From assembly GCF_932526225.1 (NCBI RefSeq), contig NC_064035.1, forward strand, positions 12,778,566 through 12,842,565: a stretch of 64,000 nucleotides of DNA. The letters run 5' to 3'. Source of the DNA: Nematostella vectensis. Taxonomy: Eukaryota; Cnidaria; Anthozoa; Actiniaria; Edwardsiidae. The notes beneath the pieces are model-generated. The model ran no database searches and had not been told where the DNA came from. It was given only the letters and a program-made list of their open reading frames with translations. Below, one piece after another: positions 54,901 to 64,000 of this stretch (positions within the stretch are counted from its first letter, which is position 1; each line of letters starts with the position of its first letter). The position numbers and the translations under genes were made by a program.

Positions 54901-57900
54901 TTCTCACAAGAAGAGAAATTCTTTGAAAACCAGAACAACATTTGATCTTGTGTAGACTTCGGACGTTGGAGAAACCTGTCTCTTCAGACATCTAACGAAG
55001 AAAAATGCCCAAATAATGGATTCAAAGCAAAAAGCCCAATAATGGTTTTGTAAAAGAATAGTATTGCATCTTGAGGTTTATTTCTACGGCCATTTAGCGG
55101 TTAAGTAGAGCGTTTTAAAAAAAGAGAGTCTTATGGGCTACAATCTCACAGTTGGGGTAACAAACTTTAAGACAACAGCTGCATCCTGCTTAGTTTTAAC
55201 AGAAAACAATCAGCAAAACACAGTCAGTAAGTACCTGCGAATTGATATCGCGCAAACTCGTGTGCTCGCCTGTAACGTGTCTCATGTGAACAAACTAACG
55301 CTCTAAGGTCCTGCTAACTTTTGTTGCTTTTATACTTTGCTCAGTCGATATTTACATATGGTTTTTAACAAAGCGAAATCGTTGGTGCAGGTTCTTTTCT
55401 CAAAGAAATCTGACTAACGATACCCCACAAGTTAATATTGAAAATTGTTATGATAATTGTTCTCTAAAATACCCTCCATAACGACTTCCTTCCATACAAT
55501 AACATTGTCTTGCTCTTATGATAAGTTAAAGATGATCCCACTAAAAATGAATAAAAAATCTATTGGAGTATCAAAGATGGTGGTCGTTGTATTGAATAAT
55601 ACAACGACCACTGTGCTGATTTTGGAGAAGTCGCAATTACTGAATACCTCTGCTACCTCTTCCTTAGAAGAGACCAAAAAAAAAAAGGAGGGGATTTCTT
55701 GCGCGTATGATTTTTTAATGCCCTGGGCATGCTGTCAAGATATGCCGAGAACAGTTGTACTTGCAGTATACTTGGCAAGAATATTTGCTGTATTCTTGAA
55801 CAAAAATAAAAACAATCTTAATGAGTATATACTTTGCAAACCAACTGCTATATCTTTGACTATCTGTTGAAATGTAAAGGCTATCGACCATAAAATTCAA
55901 TGAAACTCTTTATTCTGGTACAAGCCGTCATTTATCATCATTGATGTAAAGAAATAATAAGCACTCATTCGTGGCTAAACTTCATGTTCGTATGAAAGCA
56001 GCACTTTACACTAATTTTCTTGTTTCGTTCTTATTTTTGGAGCAATTTAAGGCTGAAGATGTTTTTAACAATGTTCCTAAATTTTTAGTGTATATGAGAA
56101 TACAATACCCAATGAATTATTAGAAAGAGAATTACACAAATGATCAATAGCAAAAATATTTAAAGGTGTTTTATAAACACAATCCGATTTTGCATTAAGA
56201 ACACATCACACAAAGAAAACTCGGCATTTTGCTGCTATGAACAGCCTCGGCATGTTCTTAGCATGTTCTTAAAATTTGGTGAAATCTCAGGCTGGACGCA
56301 CATAAAGTTTCTTTTAAAAAACAGTATATTTCTTTTACTTGGAATCTACTGGACACCAACAAGAACCAGGAATCTCCAAAATCGTTGCAAATCGTCGTGT
56401 CGTTGAACAATTTCCATTCAGGAAGAAGATTTAAATAAGGGGCATTATCTAAACAAAGAGACGAAGTACAAATAGCCTGACCATGACAGACTAACTGAAG
56501 AAAAAACAACAGCAGTAATCCACCGCAAATCCATGTGAGACAAGTGAGGTGGGACACATCTCAAAAACTGTCAACGACAACCGATGACCTACCTAAACAA
56601 ACTCCCGCAACACATACACATTTCTAAAGAAGTTACACATGAGTCTTGCAGAACGGTTTTGAAAAACCGTGAGCGATGTTCTTGTGCTTCATGCGTAATC
56701 GCGAATAAAAACGTTTTATCGTTTATTTTTCGATCGGTTCGAAAACCATCGTAAGTCGCGTGGGTTTCGTCGGCCCTTGTTTTCGAGTCTCTGTGATCGG
56801 AAGACTTGGACGACACTTGGTTCGTAAAACAAAACTGCGCAAGGTAGCAAATGGTTTGTAAAAGGTTTATTGTGGTGTTCATAGTTATTCAATAATCAGA
56901 TCAGTTTTATTCAATGTTTTTTGTCAGGGCCCTTTTTACATAAGAAAACGATATCATGCATAGCTAACGCCTAGAGTATAGAATCTGTATTTTACTGTTT
57001 CATGTGAGCACAACTTATGTTTATTTTTAGCGATCTTTATATGACGCTTCTGACTTATAGAGGCATTCGGTTTGCATCCCCGTAAATGTAAAAAAATAAA
57101 AATAAATAAAAATAATGATATATAGATATATATTTGCCCGCGCGAAAAAAAAATAGTTTTTAGGTTTATTACTTATTTTAGAAAATAGAAAAACTATCGA
57201 TCTTAGAAATTCTTGGACAAAACGCCTTTGTTAAATAATCTTGAAGTCAGAAAGTGACTGGTTTTAGGGCTGACAATCACCTTGTGCACGTAAGGAACTG
57301 ATTGTGAATTTCCATTCGCCAGCAAACATTAGGCGATGGAGGTTGTTAGTTAAAACAGATGTACTTAGAAAAATAAGCTTTGCACAAATGGCGTACGGCT
57401 TTCAGTTCTCATGCCATATAAATGGAAGCATAACTACAGGTTTACTGATAAAACATTTCAAATTGATAGCCACTTCTTGAAGATAAAGAGGGAAATTCTT
57501 TTATCACAAAGAATGAATTGAATGAAAAAATAAAAGATTTAAGGAAACAAAAGACGAAAAGAGTACTGTTAGATACCAAGATAGTCTGTTATCGTTGAAG
57601 GGTTTTAAAAAAACTGGTGAGGAAGAGCGCAAACACAATTTGTCCAAGTTACAGGCATGTCAAAACAAAAACTTTTGCAGAAAGAAATCCACAAAACTTG
57701 TATCTTTTTTCACTGTCTCCTATTTGTATGATTGCTTGTGATGAGAAGCAGAGATACAAGACATGAAACACTTAGTGTATTTAACTTTTTAAGAAGAGAA
57801 GGTTCTCGGCCAGTAGGCTTACAACAGATTTGATGGCTGACTCGCAAAGAGAGAGTTTTTCTTCAAAACAGCTTTGTTGATACAACTTTCAATGAAGTAT

Positions 57901-59725
57901 GAATACTATTTTTACTATTAAAACATCAATAAACAGCCACGCAACAAACAACATCACACTGTAACCCTATCTCGGACGTATATGAAATGCAAATAACAAA
58001 ACGAGTTGAAAAAATATTTGTTGCATATTTTTGTAATAGAACAAAAATACTTAGGTGGCAGATATGCTCGTTCGGCCCTTTTTTATATAATTGAGAAGTT
58101 GCTCCTCATCTTTACTGTGCATTTGAGTTTTCGGAGAGGGAAATCAGTATAATCTTGATTTAATTGACTAATGTTACTTTTTTTTTGCAAGAGCTTCTGC
58201 GGCCATTCATTAGTTAGCAACTACTGTTCGTCGAAAGGCAAGTAAACCCAAGTAAAGAAGTGTATCCTTTACCTAACAATACCGGACAACAACAAAGGAA
58301 GGAGTCTAAACGAGTTGTAAAAAACGCCTCCGGATTAGACATCTTAATTGATTTGACCGACTACGGACTGAAAATGTTCGTTAAGAAAAAAACGATTAGC
58401 AATCATCAATTATCCAAGGACATCATTTTAGTAAATACATGAGACAATTTGCTTACAAGAGTCCAAGGAAGGGTCTGAAATTAGTGTGATGTAAAGGATT
58501 GCATTTTTTTAAATGCGTTTCTGACCGTCAGTTGCTGGTCGGCTTATTTACGCGCTCTGTTTATGTATGTAATGTACCGTCAGGTGAAGCGATGAAAACA
58601 GCTTTCACGAATAAGAACAAAGCGGCAATAAAATCAACAGACATTCGAGTCTCTAATCCCCAGCTATTGGACAATAAAAGCTTTAATCTCCGAATTTCAT
58701 AGAAAGATTAACAATGTTGCTGTGATTTGAACTCTGGGAAAAAACAGTAGGTGCTTGAAAACATATCATGAAAGAATCGTGTACAAGTTGTACTCGCGAC
58801 TGAAATGGAACACATCTTGAATACCATTGCCACTTGGAGTTTGCTCTCTATTCTTTTACTGAGGTTTTGATCGTTTTTGTGCGAAGTAGGAATTTCCGTT
58901 CAAACGCCTTTCATCACAGTATACACTAGTGTTCTATTCTCTTTGCTTCATAACGCTCTTGTTATAATAAAGTAGACACAATGTGAAGGCGCTTGACCGA
59001 AATGCGAGCTCTAAGGCTGATCTCTCTTAGATAAGCCCCGCGAGTGACAACCAAGCAAGCAAATGAAGATAACTCAAACGTTTCAAAAACACTAAAAAAG
59101 GTCTCCCTGATCGTTGACGCGTTGCCCATTCGTCCCAACAGCGCAGTCGGTTAGAGTGCTCCATGTTGTACGAATCTCGTGTCGCGTGCTGGGACCAGCG
59201 AGGTCTAACACCGGGCAGAAGTTATAAGCACACAGAATCTTTTTAAGATCAATCTCAGTTGTATTTCATATGACCCGCGGTGGTTCGTTTATACCACACG
59301 CATCTTGCGCCAAATAACTGTTAGCAGAAGTCTATGTTAATAGCGCGAGCATGCCTTGAGAGCACCAAGAGCAATATTCTATCGCACTCGGCCTTTTGTT
59401 CCAGTTAAGCATCTCAAACGCCGATCCAACGCACAGGGGAAAGACTTCTCTCACTAAGGTACGAGTCTGACTTACCATATCTACTCGGGGATTGATCCGT
59501 TGATGGTCGTGATAAAAGAGAGTCCACACCAAACCGAAGGGTTGGAACGCATGGAAGATCTGTGGAATTTTTACTAGAGCTCGGCGCGGTGGCTGTGCTT
59601 GTCTCGCCCACAGTAGAACTGTGTACAGCAGGAGTTTCTGTCTCAGGCTTAACAGGTTCAGCTAAAATGTCATCAATCCGAAAAGACGTAGACCGGCGGG
59701 CCTCGCCTTGTCTTTCTTGGTTCAT
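49567..59725 (-). CDS. hlx: H2.0/HLX-like homeobox transcription factor, three coding exons, 239 residues
   Basis: Minus-strand exons 59725-59476, 51208-51074 and 49901-49567 join in phase 1 at both junctions (TATG|GTAAGT to TTTTCAG|AC, and CCAG|GTATGT to TTTCAG|TG), giving 239 residues. Exon 1 has two EH1-like Groucho-binding motifs, SFRIDDIL (14-21) and LRFGVDSLL (63-71), the same pair and order as in HLX proteins. Exon 2 is Tyr/Gly/Pro-rich. Exon 3 carries the homeodomain (about 163-222) with [24 protein letters not shown] and [10 protein letters not shown], including Gln50 and Asn51, the H2.0/HLX signature. The protein should be a nuclear DNA-binding repressor acting in development. The C-terminal tail is only ~17 residues, shorter than in vertebrate HLX. 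A minus-strand AATAAA lies at about 49350. The exon 1 join across 8.3 kb is inferred from phase and motif logic. Confidence 0.8.
50078..50375 (+). mobile_element. tRNA-derived SINE with conserved central region
   Basis: The head has an exact A box (TGGCGCAGTTGG, from about 50092) and B box (GGTTCGATTCC, about 50142-50152). The acceptor ends do not pair and the anticodon region is too long, so this is not a tRNA gene. The body (GTGAGGTTGAGTTAGTTGGT then CTCGTCTTTGCTCC, TTTTCCGG, CAAAACCAAACATTTTGAT) resembles the central region of SINEs I know from anthozoans (from memory). It lies in intron 2 of the homeobox gene. Confidence 0.7.
50676..50990 (+). mobile_element. CAGGCCCG-type MITE, second copy (inverted)
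   Basis: Matches the reverse complement of 39613-39903. The left end is CAGGCCCGAACCCAGG. The right end is a diverged CCTGGGTACGTGCC at about 50976-50988, preceded by inverted GGCCGTCGTGGGGGCC and C runs. No clear target duplication is left. It lies in intron 2 of the homeobox gene. Confidence 0.7.
51074..51208 (-). CDS. hlx: HLX-like gene, exon 2
   Basis: 135 bp between the acceptor TCGTTTTCAG and the donor CCAG|GTATGT. It encodes about 45 residues ([16 protein letters not shown]..., ending INTAKLPV) that bridge the EH1 exon and the homeodomain exon. It also carries a nearer acceptor-like ACCAG 14 bases in. A minus ATG at 51358 followed by [17 protein letters not shown] was considered as a nearer first exon and judged weaker. 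Confidence 0.65.
51613..52165. repeat. Nine-copy satellite with variable poly(T) tract in each unit
   Basis: Each unit has a constant ~44-bp part, GCACAAAGCTTTGAGCGGG then TAAGATCGACCTGACGG, followed by T10 to about T30 and GCTTGCT or GCTTGGT. The constant part is nearly identical in all nine copies while the T tract varies. On the minus strand each unit looks like a short sequence ending in poly(A). The Lys-rich frames across it are artefacts. Confidence 0.92.
52334..52612 (-). pseudogene. Penelope-like element fragment (reverse transcriptase part)
   Basis: The minus strand encodes [20 protein letters not shown], then a FLKRGHQ-like and a LKRQIPR-like segment, the arrangement found at the C-terminal side of the RT domain in Penelope-like elements. 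The frame ends soon after and upstream RT motifs are absent, so it is a fragment. Confidence 0.6.
52575..53180 (+). pseudogene. Penelope-like element fragment (GIY-YIG endonuclease end)
   Basis: The plus strand encodes [11 protein letters not shown], then [28 protein letters not shown]: the GIY-YIG core with the downstream Arg and the upstream Cys-rich linker of Penelope-like elements. A frameshift follows the ...[10 protein letters not shown] end, after which IELIPIEI and [19 protein letters not shown] continue to the stop near 52990. The 3' tail with GGGCCTGCCGAAAATCTC follows. It runs opposite to the RT fragment that overlaps its left edge, so the element is rearranged as well as broken. 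Confidence 0.7.
53181..59475. other. Intron 1 of the HLX-like gene, remaining part
   Basis: Long AT-rich intron with no recognised gene. A (TTTTA)n run lies at about 54120-54140 and a perfect hairpin at 55580-55611. A minus frame at 56258-56557 has a hydrophobic [15 protein letters not shown] stretch like a signal peptide followed by Cys-containing sequence, but lacks an ATG. A tRNA-like GCGCAGTCGGTTAGAGTG lies near 59140. Enhancers for the homeobox gene would be expected here but cannot be recognised by eye. Confidence 0.4.
55580..55611. repeat. Perfect hairpin, 14-bp arms, 4-base loop
   Basis: GTGGTCGTTGTATT, then GAAT, then AATACAACGACCAC. The arms are exact complements and pairing stops at their edges. 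It lies in the homeobox intron. Confidence 0.85.
59476..59725 (-). CDS. hlx: HLX-like gene, exon 1 with two EH1-like motifs
   Basis: ATG at 59725 opens [20 protein letters not shown] and runs 83 codons plus one base to the donor TATG|GTAAGT. The two EH1-like motifs are 42 residues apart, separated by a Ser/Thr/Pro-rich spacer. The frame is open a little further upstream but without an ATG. If the 8.3-kb join is wrong, this would be the first exon of another homeobox-type repressor whose remaining exons I do not see. Confidence 0.7.
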
Positions 59726-61687
59726 TGCTAGAAGAAAGCTACGTGTTTCGTCGTACAGCTTGAGCTCTCTGCCTGAGGTCTCTGTGGTTCGACTGAAGTG
59801 CACTTTTCCCAGTCACACAAAGAGAACGATTGAGCTGTCTAGTCCCGATACAGCTTTAACAGAGCGACATAGTGACAACCCATTGTTGATTGTCACCGTT
59901 CTGTCCATTAAAGTTGATTTGTTGATTTATCTCATTTATTCGAGCTTACACCTTTTATCACATCCAATAATCCACACATTTATACACACACACAAAATAA
60001 GCTGAGATAATAGCTCCAATAATGGCAGATCAATTTAGGGTATTGTACAGTAGAATAGTTCGTTACCTAACAACCTAATGCCACCTTTTTCAAGTATAGA
60101 GTAGCTCGTTCAATGTAATCTGTCAGGTTCGATACAAGCACCAAGCTAATATCAGGAAGACTGAATTGGGATTTAATGTTGCTAAATATTCGTGACATAT
60201 CAATGGCAGTTACTTGTTATTTTCTAAATTGTATCGCGAAAGCTGTGAGCATATCGTTGTCAGGGACTCGTTTCACGCCCATCTACCCGTAAGAGCCCAG
60301 GGCATGGCCTTTTATCACGCTCTCTGCGTTGCGGGTATAAATTTACATCTGAATGTCAATTAATCGTATTAAAAGCAATTACCAGTTAGTTAGAATCGTG
60401 CGGCCTTCGTCGCCACTGAAACTATGGAGATAGCCGGTTCGATAACCTATCAACTATAGCAAATAATACGACCCACCGCACGCACCGCCTAGGCGTCCTA
60501 CACTTTCCTGTATTAATTTCACATTTGCCATCTATGGACGGAAATCTTTGAGTCACACAAATGTTGTTTTTGTTAAACGGTGTTTTCTTTAACTTGGTGC
60601 TCGAATGACAGTGGTTTGTACCTGAACAAAGGTTGCTGACACGTCCCGTTTATGAATAAGCTGTTCTGTAAACACATTAGCCCGCATAAAAGGTGCACCT
60701 TCATAGCGCGACGGCTGTTTATAAAATTGGCAAATATTGTCCCGTATAGATTCCGGTCGACAAAGACCTTAAAAAGTATGTTCTTGTGTCCAAGTTTCTC
60801 GCAAACCTCCCAACCACACTTATATCCGCATTTGCTAGTATAGGTTAGTTTGAACGACTTTCGCAAGGTTATGAATTTAAGAGGGTGCTTTTGAGCGCGC
60901 TTCAAGCTCGTTACTCTCGCGAGTCACCGTGAAGAGAGGCATCTCAACAATTTCTTTTAGCAGCACAAGAGCTGTCAAAAGTGCCTGAAAACTAAAACAC
61001 CATTGGGACACAAAGAGGTGCATAAACCTATTGTTTGAGTGAATTTTTCTCGGAAGAAAGGTAGTTAGGATTGTATCCGATTGGTGGCAATTATAGAATA
61101 CGTGCGGAAGCTAAAACAAATACTCATCACTTTGTTGTGCTATCAAGTGAAGGGTATAATCCATTGATATCTCTTATATGATCTTACGAGGAGAGCTAGC
61201 AGATACACGCCTTTATCTTTAATTACTCGCCTGCGTGGAAATGGATTTGGATATGAAACCATAGCTTGCGCGCTGGTCGAGGAAAGGAAAACTGAACCTA
61301 TATTGTTCTGTCTAAAAAAATGCTGTTTTTATGGCCACAAAATTTATTTTGTAAAAGAATATCTACAATACATCATACCCTTATGACTGAAGAAAATTTT
61401 CTATAGACCCTGAACTCGACTTCCATACTACCAGATCACTCGCGTAATCTATTGGTGTGGTGTGATGGTGGTGGTGGTTGTTGTGAAGCGAGCACAAACG
61501 AGATGGAAGTCGAGCCCAACGCATGAAAAGGGAACGAGAGGAGGAAATCTTAAATTGGACAATTTTATGCGCTTGCTTTGAGCGTACGTTTCTATCTACC
61601 AGTAGAGGCAAATACATGTATGACGTTTTGTCCAGGGATACCCAAGAGATCCTAATTTGTTCAACCGTCTCGGCTGTGCGTGGCGTA
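59726..61687. other. 5' flank of the HLX-like gene
   Basis: Expected to hold the homeobox promoter. No TATA or other element can be assigned with confidence. Frames at 60573-60905 on both strands are unconvincing. Confidence 0.4.
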
Positions 61688-62071
61688 CCGTAATGATTCG
61701 AATAAGCGCCCAGGGCGCTTATTTAATTTTCTAGATCTTTTTGGAGAGGGAGCGCTTATTGGGGAGAGGGCGCTTATTTAATTTCTGCGGAAAATATTAG
61801 CTTCCAAATCGACGGAGAACAAAAAATGCGCTCATATGGAAATGGAAGTTAAAGAGATAATAAGTAGACCGTGTTGTTGTGTGAGGAAGTCAATGAGAGT
61901 TCAAAAAAAAAAGATTTACACCATTCATAAGTGGTGCTTTTGTTTTTATACTTTTTCGGTGGGGGGGGGGGTAGGGAGGGGGCGCTTATTCCAAAATACT
62001 GAGGTCGAAGAGGGCCCTTATTGGGGAGGGGGCCCTTATTTAAAGGAGGGCGCTTATACGAATCATTACGG
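61688..62071. mobile_element. MITE with CCGTAATGATTCG ends and internal GCGCTTATT repeats
   Basis: The left end CCGTAATGATTCGAATAAGC and right end GCTTATACGAATCATTACGG are inverted repeats (384 bp). Inside, GGGCGCTTATT or GGGCCCTTATT recurs about eight times, often after a G run, so the interior is built from subterminal repeats. There is no coding frame and no clear target duplication. Confidence 0.75.
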
Positions 62072-63093
62072 AACCTGGTTATTGTCTCCCTATTAATGCG
62101 CAGGTGTCTCTGGTACATTAACTGTGTTGTAAATCTTGCTATAGATAGCGGTCCTGGGACCGAATTCTCCCCTAAAGGCATTAGCTGCCCTGGGGTGACC
62201 AAGCATTTTCTGATTACCGTCTTGTTCGGTTTTATGAAACTAGATATGCTCGATCCACGGTAACTATGGTCTGAATACTTCTTTCATCTTGTTAAAGTTT
62301 TGTCAACGTACCAGCTTTTATCTTTAGAGTATTGTATGCCTATTTTATTTCATGATTTTATTTTAAATTGTTTGTCCGAAACACTGTTTGTATCGCACAT
62401 ACTCTTTTGGTTGCGGTATATTTCATCTCAGTGGCGGCGCAGCTTAAGGGGGAGGGGGTATTGCTCCCCTGAAGACTTCTAAGACGTTTAAAGTTGTTAC
62501 AAATTTATGGAAATAGCGTCATTAATTTCTCTGCTCTTGATTTCTTCCATCACATGTCACATTTTAATACGACCGATCTGTGATGTGTGACTGGGGGGCT
62601 TACACTTTATGGATCTGGGTGATATTTTCTGATGGCTTTTCTTATTTACTATGAGCCGCCTCAGGGCCTGGTGGACTATTCCCATGATATGATCTTAGTT
62701 TTGATAGGAACATATAGGAACATAGGAAATAATCATAGTGTCGAGAATTTTAAATCATAGCGTCGGGAATAAATGTCTGAAAGAAAAAAACATGCAGCTC
62801 CAAACGTGAACAGACCCGGTACAGTAGAAAGAGCCTTGAAGAACTAAAATGAAAATTTATGTTTGTTGAAAAAAAATTACCAGTATCTGCGTCTTTTTTG
62901 GAAAAAGTGCGTTTTACCACAGGAACCCCATCCTTTTAGAAAAATATATCATGGCTCCATACGGTCTTTCTGTGGTGCTGTCACATGTTGTCCCTTTACA
63001 AGACAAGCTAGAAGTAGTTTGCTCGCTTTGTAACCTGTACTCTCCTTTCTCTCGACTAATCTACGCTTAATTGCTTCACTTTAGATACACAAA
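62072..63093. other. Upstream flank of the ACBP gene
   Basis: Contains the presumptive promoter. CAGTGGCGGCGCAGC at about 62433 looks like one end of a hAT-type MITE but its partner was not found. Confidence 0.4.
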
Positions 63094-63291
63094 ATGTCTG
63101 AGGTAATACATTGTAATATTGCAAGTATGATTTTGAGTATTTCTTTGGAATCTAAACGCGTATTTCGCTCCGATAGGCTTTTCAAAAGGCAGCCACGGAA
63201 GTCAAGAATTTGAAGGAGAAACCAGATGATACCGAAATGCTTGAAGTTTACGCACTTTACAAGCAGGCTACAGTCGGCGATATTAATACCG
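63094..63291 (+). CDS. ACBP: Acyl-CoA-binding protein (ACBP/DBI), first two coding exons
   Basis: Exon 1 (63094-63102) encodes only Met-Ser-Glu, ending at the donor GAG|GTAATA. Exon 2 (63177-63291, acceptor CGATAG) adds 38 codons and one base before the donor CCG|GTAAAC. Together they give [15 protein letters not shown], then [10 protein letters not shown] and [15 protein letters not shown]. This is the N-terminal half of the ~87-residue four-helix ACBP, with the YKQATVGD signature and the Tyr and Lys that hold the acyl-CoA. ACBP is cytosolic and buffers and transports long-chain acyl-CoA. The remaining ~45 residues must be in exons beyond the window. The split just after the initiator codons is a normal arrangement for this family. 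Confidence 0.9.
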
Positions 63292-63600
63292 GTAAACTAT
63301 TAAATTCATGTATGGCTCTTTCACCGTTATATTTAATCTCTGGGATTTGTAGAGCCGTAAGACCTTTCGATTGAAAAAAGGTCAAAAGTCTTGCCTTCCC
63401 GTAATTGGGGCGTGTATCAACTCGTGAGTATAAAATTAAAGAAGGAAATCATAATACATAAAAAGTTTTGTACGTTAAAATGATGGATTTGGTAACCGAG
63501 TAATTGATAACTTTTTGTTATTCGATCATTTTGGTGTCTTTTTATTGACGGAAATACTGGTCTAATACTTCATACAACCCTACTAAAAAAAACTCAATAA

Positions 63601-63996
63601 TAAGGACCATTCCATTTTTCATCCACCATTGAAGAGAAAAAGTTACATTTCCACCCCCCAGAAATTCTGACATAAACTTACCTGGGACCCCTCAGAAATT
63701 TTTTAATTTCTCCCTTGCTGTACCTATTGAGGATTTGATTTCCTAAACTGACCCTTCAGAAATTTCGTATTGGCAGCCAACGGACCCCCAGGAAATTTTG
63801 ACATAACCTTATCAGAAACCCCTCGGATTTTTTTCATTGTTTCCTTGCTGAAATTTAAAAATGATACCCCTTAGATATCAAAACAGTCCCGCTATTCATT
63901 CAAGCAACCCCTCAGAATTTTTTTCACCCACAGCCCATGCCTCTCAGAAATTTTCCTCAATGGTGGGTGTGTGGATTAAAAATGGAATGGCCCTAA
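63601..63996. mobile_element. PIF/Harbinger-like MITE with TAA target duplication
   Basis: The element 63604-63993 is bordered by TAA on both sides. The ends GGACCATTCCATTTTT and AAAAATGGAATGGCC, plus the inner CCACCATTGA / TCAATGGTGG, form terminal inverted repeats. The 3-bp TAA duplication and GG(G/A)CC ends fit PIF/Harbinger. The interior repeats CC(C/T)CAGAAATTTT about seven times. It lies in the second intron of the ACBP gene. Confidence 0.75.
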
Positions 63997-64000
63997 GTCA

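Noticed and set aside
56258-56557. Secreted-protein exon with a [15 protein letters not shown] signal-like stretch
   Set aside because: There is no ATG in frame after the upstream stop, no convincing acceptor and no partner exon. It could be real but cannot be supported.
62300-62482. Short plus frame upstream of ACBP
   Set aside because: No domain, no coding bias, and it overlaps a MITE-like CAGTGGCGGCGCAGC end.

Overview
The window is eukaryotic nuclear DNA from an invertebrate animal, most likely a cnidarian of the sea-anemone type. The reasons are spliced genes with GT-AG introns, animal-only families (a TRAF, an H2.0/HLX homeobox gene, a single-exon rhodopsin-type GPCR), AT-rich introns, and a heavy load of tRNA-derived SINEs, MITEs, DIRS-like and Penelope-like retroelements and minisatellites. 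The species call is inference.

Layout. 1-5.2 kb: a Gly/Pro-rich 33-bp minisatellite that may be the 5' end of a minus-strand gene leaving the window, an inverted-repeat element, and a 42-bp minisatellite. 5.2-7.1 kb: a two-exon hnRNP-type gene (+). 9.3-10.3 kb: a MITE and a G-rich repeat. 13.1-14.1 kb: an intronless GPCR (+). 14.7-15.6 kb: a 21-bp minisatellite with an inverted-repeat insert. 16.4-25.0 kb: a complete TRAF gene (-) whose six coding exons join in frame to 546 residues, with a second in-phase half-RING exon 1.7 kb further upstream. A SINE, a LINE tail, two MITEs and a hammerhead ribozyme motif lie in or between its introns. 27.4-28.6 kb: a decayed DIRS-like reverse transcriptase. 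28.7-37.3 kb: an almost perfect (TAGG)n array of about 8.5 kb. 37.7 kb: a 200-bp assembly gap. 40.2-40.8 kb: an unrecognised single-pass membrane protein (-). 43.5-47.2 kb: a 45-bp satellite. 49.6-59.7 kb: a three-exon HLX-like homeobox gene (-) whose introns hold a SINE, a MITE, a poly(T)-interspersed satellite and two opposed Penelope-like fragments. 63.1 kb to the end: the first two coding exons of an acyl-CoA-binding protein gene (+), with a MITE in its next intron.

The genes are independent loci with no shared pathway. The most unusual points are the two interchangeable TRAF RING exons, the hammerhead ribozyme between them, the (TAGG)n block and the density of palindromic or inverted-repeat families. 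Exon joins were made by eye from splice signals, reading phase and family knowledge. No alignment or database search was run.
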